NCBI GenBank assembly: GCA_030704615.1
Contig: CM060733.1
Location: 23,932,001-23,996,000 of the forward strand
Direction: 5' to 3'
DNA: 64,000 bases
DNA from: Takakia lepidozioides
Lineage: Eukaryota; Streptophyta; Takakiopsida; Takakiales; Takakiaceae
The translations under genes and the position numbers were made by a program. Of the stretch, positions 11,901-23,971 are shown piece by piece. Each line of letters begins with the position of its first letter. Position 1 is the first letter of the stretch. The notes under the pieces are model-generated. The model saw only the letters and a list, made by a program, of their open reading frames with translations. It made no database searches and had not been told where the DNA came from.

Positions 11901-14900
11901 CAATGGTATATGGTTTTGGAAGTTTCATCCACCATTAATCATGACTAGTACAAATTGATTTTATACATAGAATAGTCTTTAACCACAAAACCGTATAATA
12001 TTTCTATTTTTATTTTTTATTTTTTTTGAGGAACAGGGAACGCCCTGGTTAATTTATTTGAATTATTGAGGGGAAAAAAAATTAAAACCCTTGATGCCCG
12101 TAGGCTGCCATAAGGCTTACACACACGGCGTACCGTGACTGAGATACCAAGAACAATAACATGCTGCCAGCAAAGAGGCACAACAAGAACGTGCAAGGAG
12201 AGCCCGAACTATGATGTTTGGGCAAACCAAAAACTCAGAGCCAGAAGCTCCGATATTACAATCCCTAGAGCAGTCTACCAAGGTTGATTGCGGAGGGATG
12301 ATAGCGAGCCAAAGAGACATGACAAACTGCGAAGAGCCCAAAAGCCCAATAGCCCAGAGATCTATCTGTAGAAGAGGTTAGTCTTCGTGGAAGCCTTAAC
12401 ATGCTTCCAATTCACATCTGACTTGTTCTACTTAGAAAATGAAACATTTAACCTTCTCGGGTACATATACATGTTAGCTTCAAAACAAGAGAAATTTGAA
12501 ACTCTTCTTAAATTAAATTTTTTCCCTATTACCCTTCGGGCCTTCGGGATCAAGTAACACCATAAGTTACGTTAGCAAGAGTCCACATATGTTTTGTTTT
12601 TTTTTTAATTTCCCTATGAAAAACAAGCATTGCTAAGAAATACCTTGTTTAAAATATTACTTGGTACGAGATATAAATATTAAATAAATATATAAATATA
12701 TAAACCAACCACACCTGATTGTTGACAACTAAGTGAATGCTGCCCCCAGTTGTATAATTAGGAAGGTCGCTCAAATGGAAAGTTTCGTATACCACACCTT
12801 GTCCAGAAAAACTTCCATCTCCATGTAATAATACTGCCATGCTTTTATGTCTATCTTTGTCATTTGTGTAGTATTGTTTGGCGCGTGTCTTTCCAATCAC
12901 AACTGGGGCCACAGCCTCCAAATGACTCGGATTTGCCAACAAGGATAAATGGATTTTCTTACCACTTCGTGTTGGCCGATCATAGGAAGTCCCCAAATGA
13001 TACTTCACATCTCCACTTCCTGTGTAACCACCCCCCTCGCCAATAGGTTTGATCCCGGCACTAAATTCACTAAAGATGTGTCTCAAGGGTTTGCGCACAA
13101 CATTTCCTAAAACGTTGAGGCGCCCACGATGGGGCATACCAATAACGATGCTTTCTACGCCACAATCAGCAGCTCGATCGATCAACTCCTGTACACCAAA
13201 ATTTATCAACAGACAAACATAAAAAAATACTATATATATATATATCATGGTGGGCATCTGCATGCCCCGATTTTAATTTTTAGACAATTGTCAAGTGTTG
13301 GATGTTAAAAGACCTTAGATAAGAGAAAAATGGTCATGGACACATACACCTAAAATCTCTAGTGACTTCAAATCTATACATGTAATATAGTATGTGCTAG
13401 AATAATATATTGACATTGCATATTGAGAAACACAAATAATTTAACAACCATTGTTTAGAATTTACACCTAAACAAATATAACATAAAGTTGTACATACCT
13501 TCATCCCAGGTATAAGGGTTTCGCAGCCTTCCAACCCAAATCGTTTGGCAGCTGTCCATTTTTGGGCTAGAAAATTCTCAAATAATGTGCCCCACAATAA
13601 CCGGTCAAGAATCTCTGAGCGCTGACTAGGGGTGTATTGTATAACCTGTAGATATAATTTTGTATCCAAACTCATTGATACTAACATTCATTTTGAAGTT
13701 GCATACTCAATATCAAATAGACATTAATGCTCGATTGCATGATGAGTTCAAGTCTCCCTTAGTGTCAACAATTGTTGCATGTTATGGCAAAAGATCCCCG
13801 AAAAAGTCAAAGATTAGTAGCATATTAAAATGAAATCATATATAATTAACCACCCCCTCCTATAATTGAAGATTTTACATTTTAGTGCAAATCTTCTATA
13901 AATTCTAGGCTATATCGATGTGAAATTTTATAAATACTCCCCTATACACCTAGAAGATGTCACCTTCCAAATGGAAGGCGGTAGCCTTTTGGGAGTGAAG
14001 TGACAACATAAGTTACATTTCTTTCGCAATAGTCTTCTTTCCTATCTTCCTTCCTCTATATAGACATATGAAGTTTTTTTATGAAACACAAAGACCCTTA
14101 CCTGGTTCTCAATTTGTTCTCTTAGCCAATTGCACTTGTCACGGTGAGGGATGTGCATGTATTCATAGCCAATAGTCCCACAATAAGCTTGCTCCAAGCG
14201 TGATAAAATTGATCGTAGTTTTTGGATTGGATCATTTCCACCAAGAATCCCTGTCATTGCCTCGACTCCGACAGAAAATTCACGGTCCATGTCGGCATCC
14301 ACAAACCCATAGCTCTTGAAGTCTAGTTCAGAGGGTGTTGGTCGATTATCCAATCCCAAAGGGTCAAGTTTTGCTTTCATGTGACCATTGACTTGATAAG
14401 CCCTCACCAACAACAAAAGTCGCATGCTATCCTGAATACACAGATGTCACTAGATAACTACTAAGGATAGACAATTTTATTTGGTAAAAATGAGGGAAGA
14501 AGAGAAAGAAAATATATATGCAAAGACAAATAAGCTTTACTAAGAGAACTAACATTCTTCAAATGAAATTCCAGAGTGTGATAGTATTTTGGTCCTGAAT
14601 AATAGAAAATAGCAATCACTTCAAGTCTTAGGATTTAAGATGAAAAGTCAATAGTGATTACATTGATCCCTAATATCATTCAATTGTAGGAGGTTGAACG
14701 ACTTCTATGGTTTCTTGTAACATATTATAATTCAAAATAAGTTTGTCTAATTCCGTCCCAGCTTTGCAATAGGCATATATTACCTGTGCTGATTGACCCC
14801 CAGTAAGCCTTGGACTTCTTGAGGTTGCCTCTGATGTCCCTGTGAAATTCTTGAAGAAAACATCCCATGATGCATCCACACTATTGGGATCCGCTTCCCA

Positions 14901-15269
14901 CATCCGCTGAAGCTCTTCCAAAAATACACTACTTGTTCCATCTAAGAAATTGTCCTTTAATTTTGAAAGAGGAACTGTCCTTGGATGGGGTGTACCCTGA
15001 CAACTCAGTCTGTTGCCATGAAACGACCTTGTGACTTGTGGTCCTTTCTTGTGGTAGATCTCTGGGCCCCCTCCCAACAAACCTAAATTATATATAGAAC
15101 ATCTCGCATGTTGGGAGAAAGTAGTATAATTTGATTTTGAATGGGACAAGAGATGCTCGAGAGTGCTACCAAGATTATGGTAGCGATGATGAAGCGGAGG
15201 TCTTAATGTAGTATGGGAGCTTCGAAAAATTGTCTTGGATGTGAGCATAGATGCCCTATACCACGCCAT
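5979..15269 (-). CDS. OGDH: 2-oxoglutarate dehydrogenase E1 component, mitochondrial (13 exons)
   Basis: E1 is the thiamine-diphosphate-dependent decarboxylase of the mitochondrial 2-oxoglutarate dehydrogenase complex in the TCA cycle. Exons from 5' to 3': 15269-14784, 14431-14102, 13645-13499, 13188-12715, 11653-11460, 10949-10895, 10223-9997, 9671-9339, 8839-8593, 8128-8000, 7776-7561, 6601-6478, 6193-5979. They sum to 3177 bases (1058 aa), close to the plant norm of about 1020, and every phase joins. The N-terminus [12 protein letters not shown] is Arg/Ser-rich, a plausible presequence, followed by [20 protein letters not shown]. Other landmarks are [20 protein letters not shown], the ThDP region [10 protein letters not shown] with [37 protein letters not shown] and the C-terminal [13 protein letters not shown]. 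Exon 10 (ends at 8000) is followed by GC rather than GT. No frameshift is seen. Introns hold retroelement pieces. Confidence 0.97.
9695..9905 (+). repeat. tRNA-related SINE-like insert in OGDH intron 7
   Basis: Between OGDH exons 7 and 8, GTGGATATTAGTGCACAAG is followed about 30 bases later by GGTCATGGGTTCAAAGCC. The second block fits an RNA polymerase III B box (GGTTCGANNCC) and the first is a weak A box. This spacing is typical of tRNA-derived SINEs. The 3' part is AT-rich without a clear tail and no target duplication was found. Confidence 0.35.
12020..12420 (-). mobile_element. retroelement 3' fragment in OGDH intron 4
   Basis: A GC-richer block sits inside an otherwise AT-rich intron. 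Read on minus it ends in CCAGGGCGTTCCCTGTTCC followed by an A-rich tail (AAAAAAAATAAAAAATAAAAAT), which is how non-LTR retroelements end. The ending resembles the SINE ends at 44.2 kb and 21.9 kb (CCAGGTGTTTCCC then poly-A). No coding domain is visible in the body, and the 5' limit near 12420 is approximate. Confidence 0.4.
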
Positions 15270-16685
15270 TTTGGTACAATCACATCAAGCCAATCGACAC
15301 TTGAGATGGGGTGCACAAACCTTTCAAGTTTTGGCATTCTTCATGTAGCCTCTATATCCGAAAAATACATAGAGATTTAAACCTTGATTACCAAGGCCAA
15401 GCCTCCCAATAAATGTCAGCGATCAACTTGAATTGAGGAATGTCAATGACTGGCCCGATCATCATGGTTGCAAAAAATATGACAAGAAGACACACCTTCT
15501 CGCTCTCTAGTCTACATGATGGCGCCATAACTAAAGCTCGTAGCTTCCCAATTGCTAGGTTCAAATCTTGTGGGATAGAAGTATAACATGATTTCAAGAG
15601 AGAAGAGGTAGAGAAACGTGATAAAAAAAAATTCCATCGAAAGGTAAAATGTTACAAATGCAATGATAGGTTCTAGTTTCTAGGTTTTGAATAACTATTT
15701 GATACTCAGAATACTAATTTATGAAATAAGACTAAATAGACGAGTGTTACTTTGTTGTATTGTATCTCGAATAGAGACCTTGAACTATTTGTATAGAAAA
15801 AAAACTCTTAGGTGGAGATTCAATTATATGATTATACGATAAAATAAGATAAATAAAAACTCCAAAGTGCGGTTAGATTGCATATCTCCACCATTATGCA
15901 CAATCTACATATCCATCCGGAGAAAGTTATTTTTATGGGAAATGAGTTTCTCCAGTGAAAATATTTTTCAATATTTTTTAATTTTCGTTCTATTTTCCAC
16001 CCACGAACTACACCCAACTATACGTGATATATCTCATCTTACAAAATGCTGTCGAAAAAAAAGAGAGAAAAATGCTGTCACTTATATTAAATTTAATAAT
16101 TTAATAAATATTTAATTATTATATATTTGATGTTTTACGGTCTCCAACACTAAGAGTGTGATAACTTTTTTCCTCTCAATAATTTCACGTAATTCTATAT
16201 GTTTAAATTACATTCAGAGACCATGTATCTGATCTGCCCCAAGCCCGAGTATGCAGTTTGGAAATGACCACCAGTTATTCTTATTTGGTGAGAACTGCCA
16301 GTTATTTAAGATTTTCACTGATGTATGGAACCGTAAAGAACTTTCAGCTTTTTCCCTCAAAGGAAACCAGTGACTTAAACCTATGAATCTACGCGCCAGC
16401 CTGGCGGGTAGATTATAGGGCTCATTTCGGTAATCCCCTCCACTCGGAGGCTTACGCTAAACATATAATGTTAGGTAAGTATCATGTGAGCAAGGGAAAA
16501 GCCCAAAGAGCACAATCCATGGTTATAGACTAATACGCTTGCAAACGAAAATACAAGTCCTAAGCTGAGTGTATTGAGGGCGATTATTAGGTTTAGGGGA
16601 AGGGCAGCTGATGAGGCCCTTCCACCGTTTAAGAATGTGTGAACGAACTAGATGATGAAACCCTAATTTATGACAAGCCTCACGT
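15270..16685. other. intergenic, no gene seen
   Basis: This AT-rich stretch should hold the OGDH promoter and leader (near 15270-15900) and the 3' untranslated region of the TBL gene (below 16686). A short near-perfect hairpin, CTACGCGCCAG/CTGGCGGGTAG, lies at about 16391-16413. Open frames are short and unrecognised. Confidence 0.4.
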
Positions 16686-19358
16686 TTACGTGGAATGACC
16701 CCAAGCGCCTTTGCCTCTCGAGAGCAGAGAGGCATACAAGAGCTCGTTCCAGGTATCGGGCACGCCCGGCAGGCACCAGTGGCTGCAGTCCTGCTTTCGG
16801 ATCGGCGTTTTGGTTTCACGGTTGTCTCGGTAGTACAGGGAGGCATGCCCATCTGCCCTGTAATTAGTGGAGGTGGTGATATCAAGATATGTGACAGCAG
16901 CCTTCTTCTTGACGTTCTGCTTGATTTCATTGGCAACGACATCATTAGTCCATGGAGCAGGCCATGAGGCCGCTTGCTCCGTCGATATGGGGTGTGTCTC
17001 TGACTCACAATGGCCTCTCGACTTTCGAGCGCCGCCACTGCACAAACCCGAAGAAGATCACTCAAAATTATTTGTCCTGGCTGCTTAGTTGGGCGACCAA
17101 TTTACATAGGAATGTAAGATTTTCGAATCCCCATACGTGTATGCAGTTTCTCACATATCTAACTATGAACTGATTGACCGTGGGTACATCAGAAGCAGAT
17201 AAAAATCCATGCATCGGACCATGAGTGGAAACTGGAAACCTACAGAGAGCCAACCAACCTCCCACCAACACATTCGAGAGCGCACAGTTGAAGACTTGCA
17301 CCCCACTTGCACAGGAGTCAAATTTTCTTTTCGTTATAAAGTACTTGAGAATGTGGGGGGCAGAGAACTTCACCGCACAGTCTACACATGCCCCAACATG
17401 CAGAGCTGGACTGCTAGGTCTACACAAATCTTGATAAACGGTTGATTCATTAGATATAAGCTAGAAAAGATTGCCTGAGGTGCTCTAAGTAAATGTCATC
17501 TGGAGTATGATCCAAATTTTATATAGAGCTAGCAAGCATAATTATAACTTGTACAGCAAGGTGCCTGAAGGTACAGCAAGTACCTGAAATGAGCAGGAGA
17601 GTAGCTTCGGAAAAAGACCTGTGTCTTCTGTGGGTTGATGTTAGAGTCCACCCACTTGCCCCATGTTCTTAACGATTTTACAAAAGCAATTTCAATCCCC
17701 ATCCCCATCTTCACTGCACCTCCCTCCAGGAAATAACAACCGCTGCCATAAGAAACACCCGTCAATGAAATCAAAATACCCACTTCAGGATCATCAGATA
17801 CTATAGCAAACTATGGAAGGGGTGCTTCACCTAGCACTACGAGAGAAGCTTACATCTTAGTAGTCTTGTCCCGAGTCCACCAATGCCCGGCATTGAACAG
17901 CAAGATGTCGGCACCCCGCCATTTTCGTGATAGCCCATCCATCGAGTCCACGTGAAGTGCACAACTCATATTGTTCGGCGATTTAGGGGGAGGTCTGCCT
18001 TGGGCGATGAGATAGGGAGCGCGGTAGTATTCAACCGTGCAATCGTAGTCAGGAAATCGGAAGGACAAAAACCCCTTGTGTTTGGTGATGGCCTCTCCAT
18101 TAACCTCATAGATGCGGCTCTTGTTTCGCACTACTGCAGCAAGCATGCATAGCATCGATTCCCATTGATTGCGTCCTATAGAATCCCCGACAAAAGCCAG
18201 GCGAGAACCCCGCAATCTCTCCAGCATATCACTGGCATCAAATCTGTCAGTAGACAAACCAGAAGCATTAGAAAGTTCGGAAATAGATTATCCGCAGCAA
18301 GATCTCTATGATGTTGTGATACATGAATCAGTTGGGTGTGCAGTATGCACTGGGTTACTGTCGTTGTGCCCACAGTAACACATGCAGAAGGTATGGCTCA
18401 CGAGTATGAGTTCTAACTAGCTGTAACCAAGCCTCCATACAATATCAGGTTCTTGGACAGTTGACAAAACCTCTTAAAGTGCAAGCAAAACAAACCTGGT
18501 AAGGTTGCAACCATGAGGCTGCCAACGATACTTCATGAAGTCCGTGTCCGGTCTAGCATTCTCTTGGCAGCGGAAACCAGGATCCACAAAGGGGCAATTC
18601 TCGGATCTATAGAGGGGATAGGACTCATCATAAACCCATTCCCCTTTAAAAAAATTGCAACCTGAAGACCCCCGCGAAGCAGCAGATTCTTTGTCAACAG
18701 GTTCTAGAATCAGTTCTATGTTTGGCTGAGGTTTTCCAGCCTGGGGTGTTGTCACTTCCCCTTTCAGATCGTCACTAATCACAAGGGGCAGCTCTGATAC
18801 TCTAGCTTCTGTATAATTTGAAGCCATAATACTTCCAGGGATGTCAGCTGCCACAACGAACCCAGGCCTTTTTGTGGCTAATTCTGTTTCATTACGATCC
18901 ACCCAATTGCTGAGGTCAAGGGCAGGCGGCTCCAACACATTGATCTCTAGTGTACCGTTCTGGGAACCTGAATCAAGCAGCAACTCTTGTACAGATGCGT
19001 CGTAAGACGCCTTGGGATCAGAATTCTCCTCGATTTCCGGGTTGTTAGTTGTATGGTAGTTGTAAGGGAGGTTAAAAGTCTCTGGCCCCCAACTAGAATC
19101 CTCGGCGAGATGCGGAAGTGTGGAGTGGGGCGGGGATGAAAGAGACTGAACCTGAAGAATATTGGACTCGGGCCTGGAGTTGCCTTGGTGCAAGAATATT
19201 TGCTCCGAACATACAAAACAGATCAGTAGGATAGCGATACTGAAGGCTAGAAACAGTGAAGTCCCATAGAATTGAAAGTCACAGGATGCTGATTTCCACT
19301 TCCACGGGCTACTGCTGACTTTCGAATCCAACTTCTTCTGCCCAAGCCTTAACGCCAT
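16686..19358 (-). CDS. trichome birefringence-like (TBL) polysaccharide O-acetyltransferase
   Basis: TBL proteins are Golgi type II membrane proteins that O-acetylate cell-wall polysaccharides such as xylan, mannan or pectin. Exons from 5' to 3': 19358-18496, 18243-17854, 17742-17584, 17037-16686 (1764 bases, 587 aa, phases 2/2/2). A membrane segment ([16 protein letters not shown]) at about residues 34-49 precedes a low-complexity stem. The TBL domain then begins at [18 protein letters not shown] with [17 protein letters not shown]. The DUF231/PC-esterase part carries the GDS motif ([13 protein letters not shown]) and the DxxH motif ([16 protein letters not shown]), so both catalytic motifs are intact. 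[11 protein letters not shown] replaces the common GGDWxxGGxC. The end, GKGAWGHST, is not a conserved feature. Which TBL clade, and therefore which polysaccharide, cannot be told by eye. Confidence 0.93.
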
Positions 19359-21925
19359 TGCACCGGAGAATTTGTCCTATCTCTGAATGCGGACAATAAC
19401 AGCTCGACCTTCTACATAGAGAACCACTTCTTTATAAGAGAAGACATTCGATCTCAAGCTCTTCGAGATCATCCGTGTCATTCCTTGCTGGGCATCATGC
19501 AAAACGAACCCTGATTTGAGGAACGCGTATCTCCTCAGACCCCGGCCCGAGAGATTACGAAATCTGATGCTGTCGTTACCGAGACTATCAACCCCTCATG
19601 TCATATATACACCTAATGAATGGAAGGATCAGTTTGTCAGTTCTGGCTAAGCAGCAGAGTCGCAAAAGAGAACTTGTCGCGATTTCAGTTCTCAATCCGC
19701 CACAGGAGATTCACAAGTTCATTCCATGAAAGAAACCCATCTCCGAATTTGTGCCTGCAGGCTTTGCTCACTGCAGGAAGCAAATGTATTTTAAAGGAAA
19801 AATCAAGGAATCATTCTCGAGCAGATGTACAAGGCAAGCTCGTGAGATCCTTTCCAGTACACAAACTTGTGCGAGGTCAAGGGCTCGACGACGGGCCCGT
19901 CGCAAATGCCCGACATGAATGATACCGAACATCCCATCCCATCGGAACACCTGAGGTCACCAGTCCATTATCTCTCCCCACTAAAGCCCATTGATCACAT
20001 CTACTTCGACGGAGTCCTCTTACATTATGCACACTCTCCGTATATATTTAGATCCAATTCTTGTCAGTAGTATACTCCAGCTCCGCTGTCTCAAGAATTC
20101 TCCACTGCACCCACAACAATGAGCGAATCTAGAATCCGATTTTCGAAACCCAACTTCTACATCACCCGAGGATTCAGCAGCGGCATCATCTCTCTCTCTC
20201 TCTCTCCCCAAACACGGGTCTATACTGCAGCGGCTGTTTCACCTACTGCAAGCTTTTCACCTTAAGATGACTGCCCACGTGTAGCGTATGAACTATGAAC
20301 AAATCAAATCACACTACGGCATTTTCATTCCTCTAACTATCAAATACTTGCTAAAACACATTTCACGACGTGGATCCTTCACAGCATTTTCTAAACAACT
20401 GAACGAAAGATGCGGGAATCCTCCAGAGCCAGGACTCGAGATTCATATCTAAACTACCGAAATTTGAATGCAGCCCATCACAGGAATCCTCCGCAAGATA
20501 GTGTGACCTCGGAACCTGTCGGCCAAAAACACGGACACATATATCATACAAAACTTGTGATTCTCTGTTACAAGTGTTTGATCATCAGTTTTGTAAAACA
20601 TTCCATATTATACCAAAGTCATGTTCTGGAAGCATGCGTGTTTGCCGTGCTGGAATGGAAGTCCTTGACGCTCCGACCCATTCAGCGATTTAGACAAAAC
20701 TTATTATACTCTTTATTCAACATCCGTGGGCCCTCCCTGTCTGTGCTGGGAGACAGTCATGGGCTGGTGATGGGATCCGAGAGTGACCATCTTTTTCTCG
20801 CCCAATAGGGACCTTACACTCGCATCTCTCACACAAATTGGGGATAAGTGTAACGCTTTTGTTAGGAGCCCACCAACATGGCACTCAGTCGGGCCAGTCC
20901 GGATCTCGCCCACTCATTCTCTTTCCTTTCTTCAGTAGGCTACCCTTGCTTCGAACACCTTTGTACTACCGGTATGTACTACTCAAATACAGAGTCAATG
21001 TTTCTGAATCTGACACTGGCACTGGAGCTTACAGGAAAAATGACAATATATATTGCTCGCATTTTGCTGAAGACAAGGTGCCTTTTTGGCGGACCCTTGT
21101 CCCATCTCCTCAGTTTATTAAGTAAAACCCAGAAAAGGAGTGAGATTATCAGAACGTCACCCCACCCCACAGACGCATTCCTCCCTTTGGCAGTCGTAGT
21201 TGTTTGCATCATCAGTTCAACACTTTCTTAGCACATGTGCCCATTGCGCAGCGGAAAACAAAGGCGTTGGAAGCCCAAATGTATATTTTCTGTCTTTTCT
21301 TGTAGCCTTCTTAGACAACGATTTCTGTTGCTTTACAAAAGGCTCAAGCTCTATCTATTTTATGTCGGGTAGAGGTTGCCAGTGCGGCTTCATCTTGCCT
21401 TCGGGCACTTTCTGACCCATTCTCTTTCCTGTTGTCTGACCTTCTTCAGGCAATAGGTGATACTAAAATAGTTTGATTTCTTTTTGTCAATATATCTAGC
21501 TATGTGAGATTTTGTTTCTCCTCTTGGGGACACTTCTACCCATTTGCACAGTCACCCCACTTGGGTCTTTTGATCAAACTATGTGGAACTTTGCTTTTTC
21601 TTTTGGAGTGTAAGCTGTCTGACTCTGGATTAACCGGGCAGGCAGTCAAAAGATCAGTATACCTTAATTAGTGCCCATCATACCTTGAGTTAAGGTACCC
21701 CCATATCAAATGAGTACATCAGAATGATTTGACAGCTCAGTTTGCATCTTTGTTGGGCAGGACTACACAAAGGGTGTCTGTAGTTGAGAACTTTTCACAG
21801 AGCCATTCAACATCTGACAGATATTGGGTGACCTGTTTGGATGAACTTTCAGTTTTAATTCATGTGCTCGCCCGACATAAGGTTTATTTTCTCATTTCTC
21901 AATCCAGTCATAAGTACAATTTTCA
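19359..21925. other. intergenic, no gene seen
   Basis: Upstream region of the TBL gene plus about 2.5 kb of sequence with only short, unrecognised open frames. A CT-rich run is present at 20190-20206. No RNA gene or transposon terminus is recognisable. Confidence 0.4.
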
Positions 21926-21929
21926 TTGG

Positions 21930-21992
21930 CCCTGCCGGGATTTGTGAGCTGTCGCTCCCAGGTGTTTCCCTTCACAAAAAAAAAAGAAAAAA
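21930..21992 (+). repeat. 3' end of a SINE family shared with the 44.2 kb element
   Basis: The stretch GATTTGTGAGCTGTCGCTCC, then CAGGTGTTTCCCTT and an A-rich tail (AAAAAAAAAAGAAAAAAG), is almost identical to the 3' end of the tRNA-derived SINE at 44239-44456 (minus). Only about 60 bases of similarity are evident here, so this is a 5'-truncated or decayed copy. Confidence 0.6.
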
Positions 21993-22210
21993 GACGGGAC
22001 TATGCAACAGGTTTTGATTCTTAGCCCCTATACTCTGGAATGTCAGAATTCACATTTGGGATGGAGAAGAGAGACAGAGCTGATGAATGGTAGCTCAAAG
22101 AGTGCTGGTTTGCTGGCATGGACTCCATCTTGTCGTCATACCACTCTTCCAATAACTGAAATGCGAAGGACGGCCGCAGCCCCAATCCTTCCCACCTGTT
22201 AGCTGCCAAG

Positions 22211-22213
<3 letters not shown>

Positions 22214-22248
<35 letters not shown>
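22214..22248. repeat. (GA)n microsatellite
   Basis: About 17 uninterrupted GA dinucleotides. Confidence 0.95.
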
Positions 22249-22249
<1 letters not shown>

Positions 22250-22817
22250 ACTGTAACCTAGAAGCGCTATCTGTACAATATACTGTACAATAGATGTTAG
22301 CCAAACATGAACATGACAACGGAAATGACCTTCCGCTCAAGCTGCAGAAGACAGAGCAGAAAAAAAAAAAGCTCATGTCACACCCAAAGGGGACAGTCAT
22401 CTAAACCCTGGAAAGTTCATGTGGAGAAGAAGGGGAGGGCTCACATTATATGCCCCTATTTTTGAAGTCACATGCAGCAACCGAGTTAATCTTTGGGACC
22501 AAGATGTAAGTAGCCTTGCTAAAGTACTTGATTGGGGCTAAACCCACTCTTCCTCCTGTATTGATTTGGGCTAAACTTGTCTGGCCTATGTGACAAATTT
22601 TGCCAGGAATCAGGGGTACCCATAAAATACTTTCCCAGGATTTGCTGTGGAGAGAAATATGGGTTAGGTGCCCACAATCCACTTCTCCCCAATATCCGAA
22701 ATATTGTCTGAATGCCGCCCCTAAAGGGCACACTTCCATGGAGCTGGTGACTTGTCACATGGAAGAGACTCTTATTTTATAAAAAGTGTTCAAGACACAT
22801 GAGAGGCACATGCTGAG
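22249..22817. other. intergenic, no gene seen
   Basis: Short frames on both strands without recognisable domains. It separates the microsatellite from the duplicated PIG-A exon. Confidence 0.4.
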
Positions 22818-23190
22818 ATGGAGGAGAAGGGGGGCGTCATGGGGTGCTCATGGTGTCCAATTTCTTCTAACCTAATGTGGGGTATTGAGAGTCATATCTA
22901 CGCCCTCTCCCAATGCCCTTCAGGTTGGTCACAAAGTGCGCTGCTCTCTGTCTCTCCCTCTAATACATCTTCCCGAACTGGGTGCGGGATCTATGGCCAC
23001 AAGGCTACATTTTGTCTCTCTCAAACTGGCGTCAGCCCCTGACAAAGGTAAGTTCTGTCCCTTTGGGTTCCGCTCAAACTGGGCACGGGGTCAATGGCCA
23101 CAAGGCTACGGCAAACAACGTCTTATGAGTACATTCTCTCTAGAAAACCTCTGTGCGCTGTCCCAGGTAGAGCTAAACATGCATTTTGGA
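22818..23190 (+). pseudogene. inverted partial copy of PIG-A exon 1 and intron 1
   Basis: The + strand here matches the minus-strand start of the PIG-A gene (27949 down to about 27665). Shared landmarks are ATGGAGGAGAAG, CTCATGGTGTCC, ATTTCTTCTA, GAGAGTCATATCTACGCCCT, the intron part CTTCCCGAACTGGGTGCGGG and ATGGCCACAAGGCT, and GAGCTAAACATGCATTTTGG. Indels shift the coding frame after the first residues (GIESHIYALSQC is still readable), so it is dead. Because intron sequence is included, this is a DNA-level duplication, not a retrocopy. The block CTCAAACTGGGCACGGGGTC at about 23071 is an internal repeat of the intron part. Confidence 0.85.
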
Positions 23191-23971
23191 TGTTCTGGAC
23201 ATTACATAAGATTCACTCATATGACATACATAAATGGAATGACATCATGTGATTAACGCTATGAAAATCATGTCAATGAACTATCAAACTCACTTTCACA
23301 CCTTAACTTTGGGCTCATTGGACTACGTGGCGAGTTGTATATGCTGGGTGGCAAAGTGCTGTAATCCTTTTGGTGCAGTTGAAAGGTGGATAATCTACAA
23401 GTATGAATGTTAAGTAACTGTCACTACCAGACTCCTCAAAAGCTTTGTGCAACTCTTAATGGGACTGCATCTACCTCTATGGAGCTCTCATCTTAGTCTC
23501 CGACATTGAGTGTTTCCATGCTATACCAAGAGCTGAAATTATTCCACCTGGTCAGCGAGAGACTGTTGTAGTGGCAACTCGGGGGCAACTTCAACTTCAT
23601 CCGATGGCTGTTGTTACAAATTGCAACCGAGAAATGGGAGTTAGTCATAGGAGGATGCATTGACATTCCTTCCATGCTCCCTCCCTGCCTGCTAGATTAG
23701 TCTATTGCAGGAGGCCAAGAACCAGGCTCAATTGTCTCTCTCTCTCTCTCCCTCTCTGCTGGCGACAAGTTTTCCAATGTGACTGGCACTGGTACCAAAT
23801 CCTCAACATGGGTATCAGTTGACACGAAATTACTCAGTTCCAATTTACTACCAACAGCACCACCTGCAGCTGGTCTACCTCAGGGCGATTATCGTGACCA
23901 GCTAAGATGAAGCTAAATCCTGTGTACGTTTTAGCTGTTCATAACTGAAGGGACTTTCACATAAGATACAT
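23191..23971. other. intergenic, no gene seen
   Basis: Probably includes the PIG-A 3' untranslated region. A CT-rich run lies near 23733-23757. No open frame here has a recognisable domain. Confidence 0.4.

Noticed and set aside
12117-12341. Short open frame in OGDH intron 4 as a gene
   Set aside because: It lies inside a retroelement-like block ending in an A-rich tail and has no recognisable domain.
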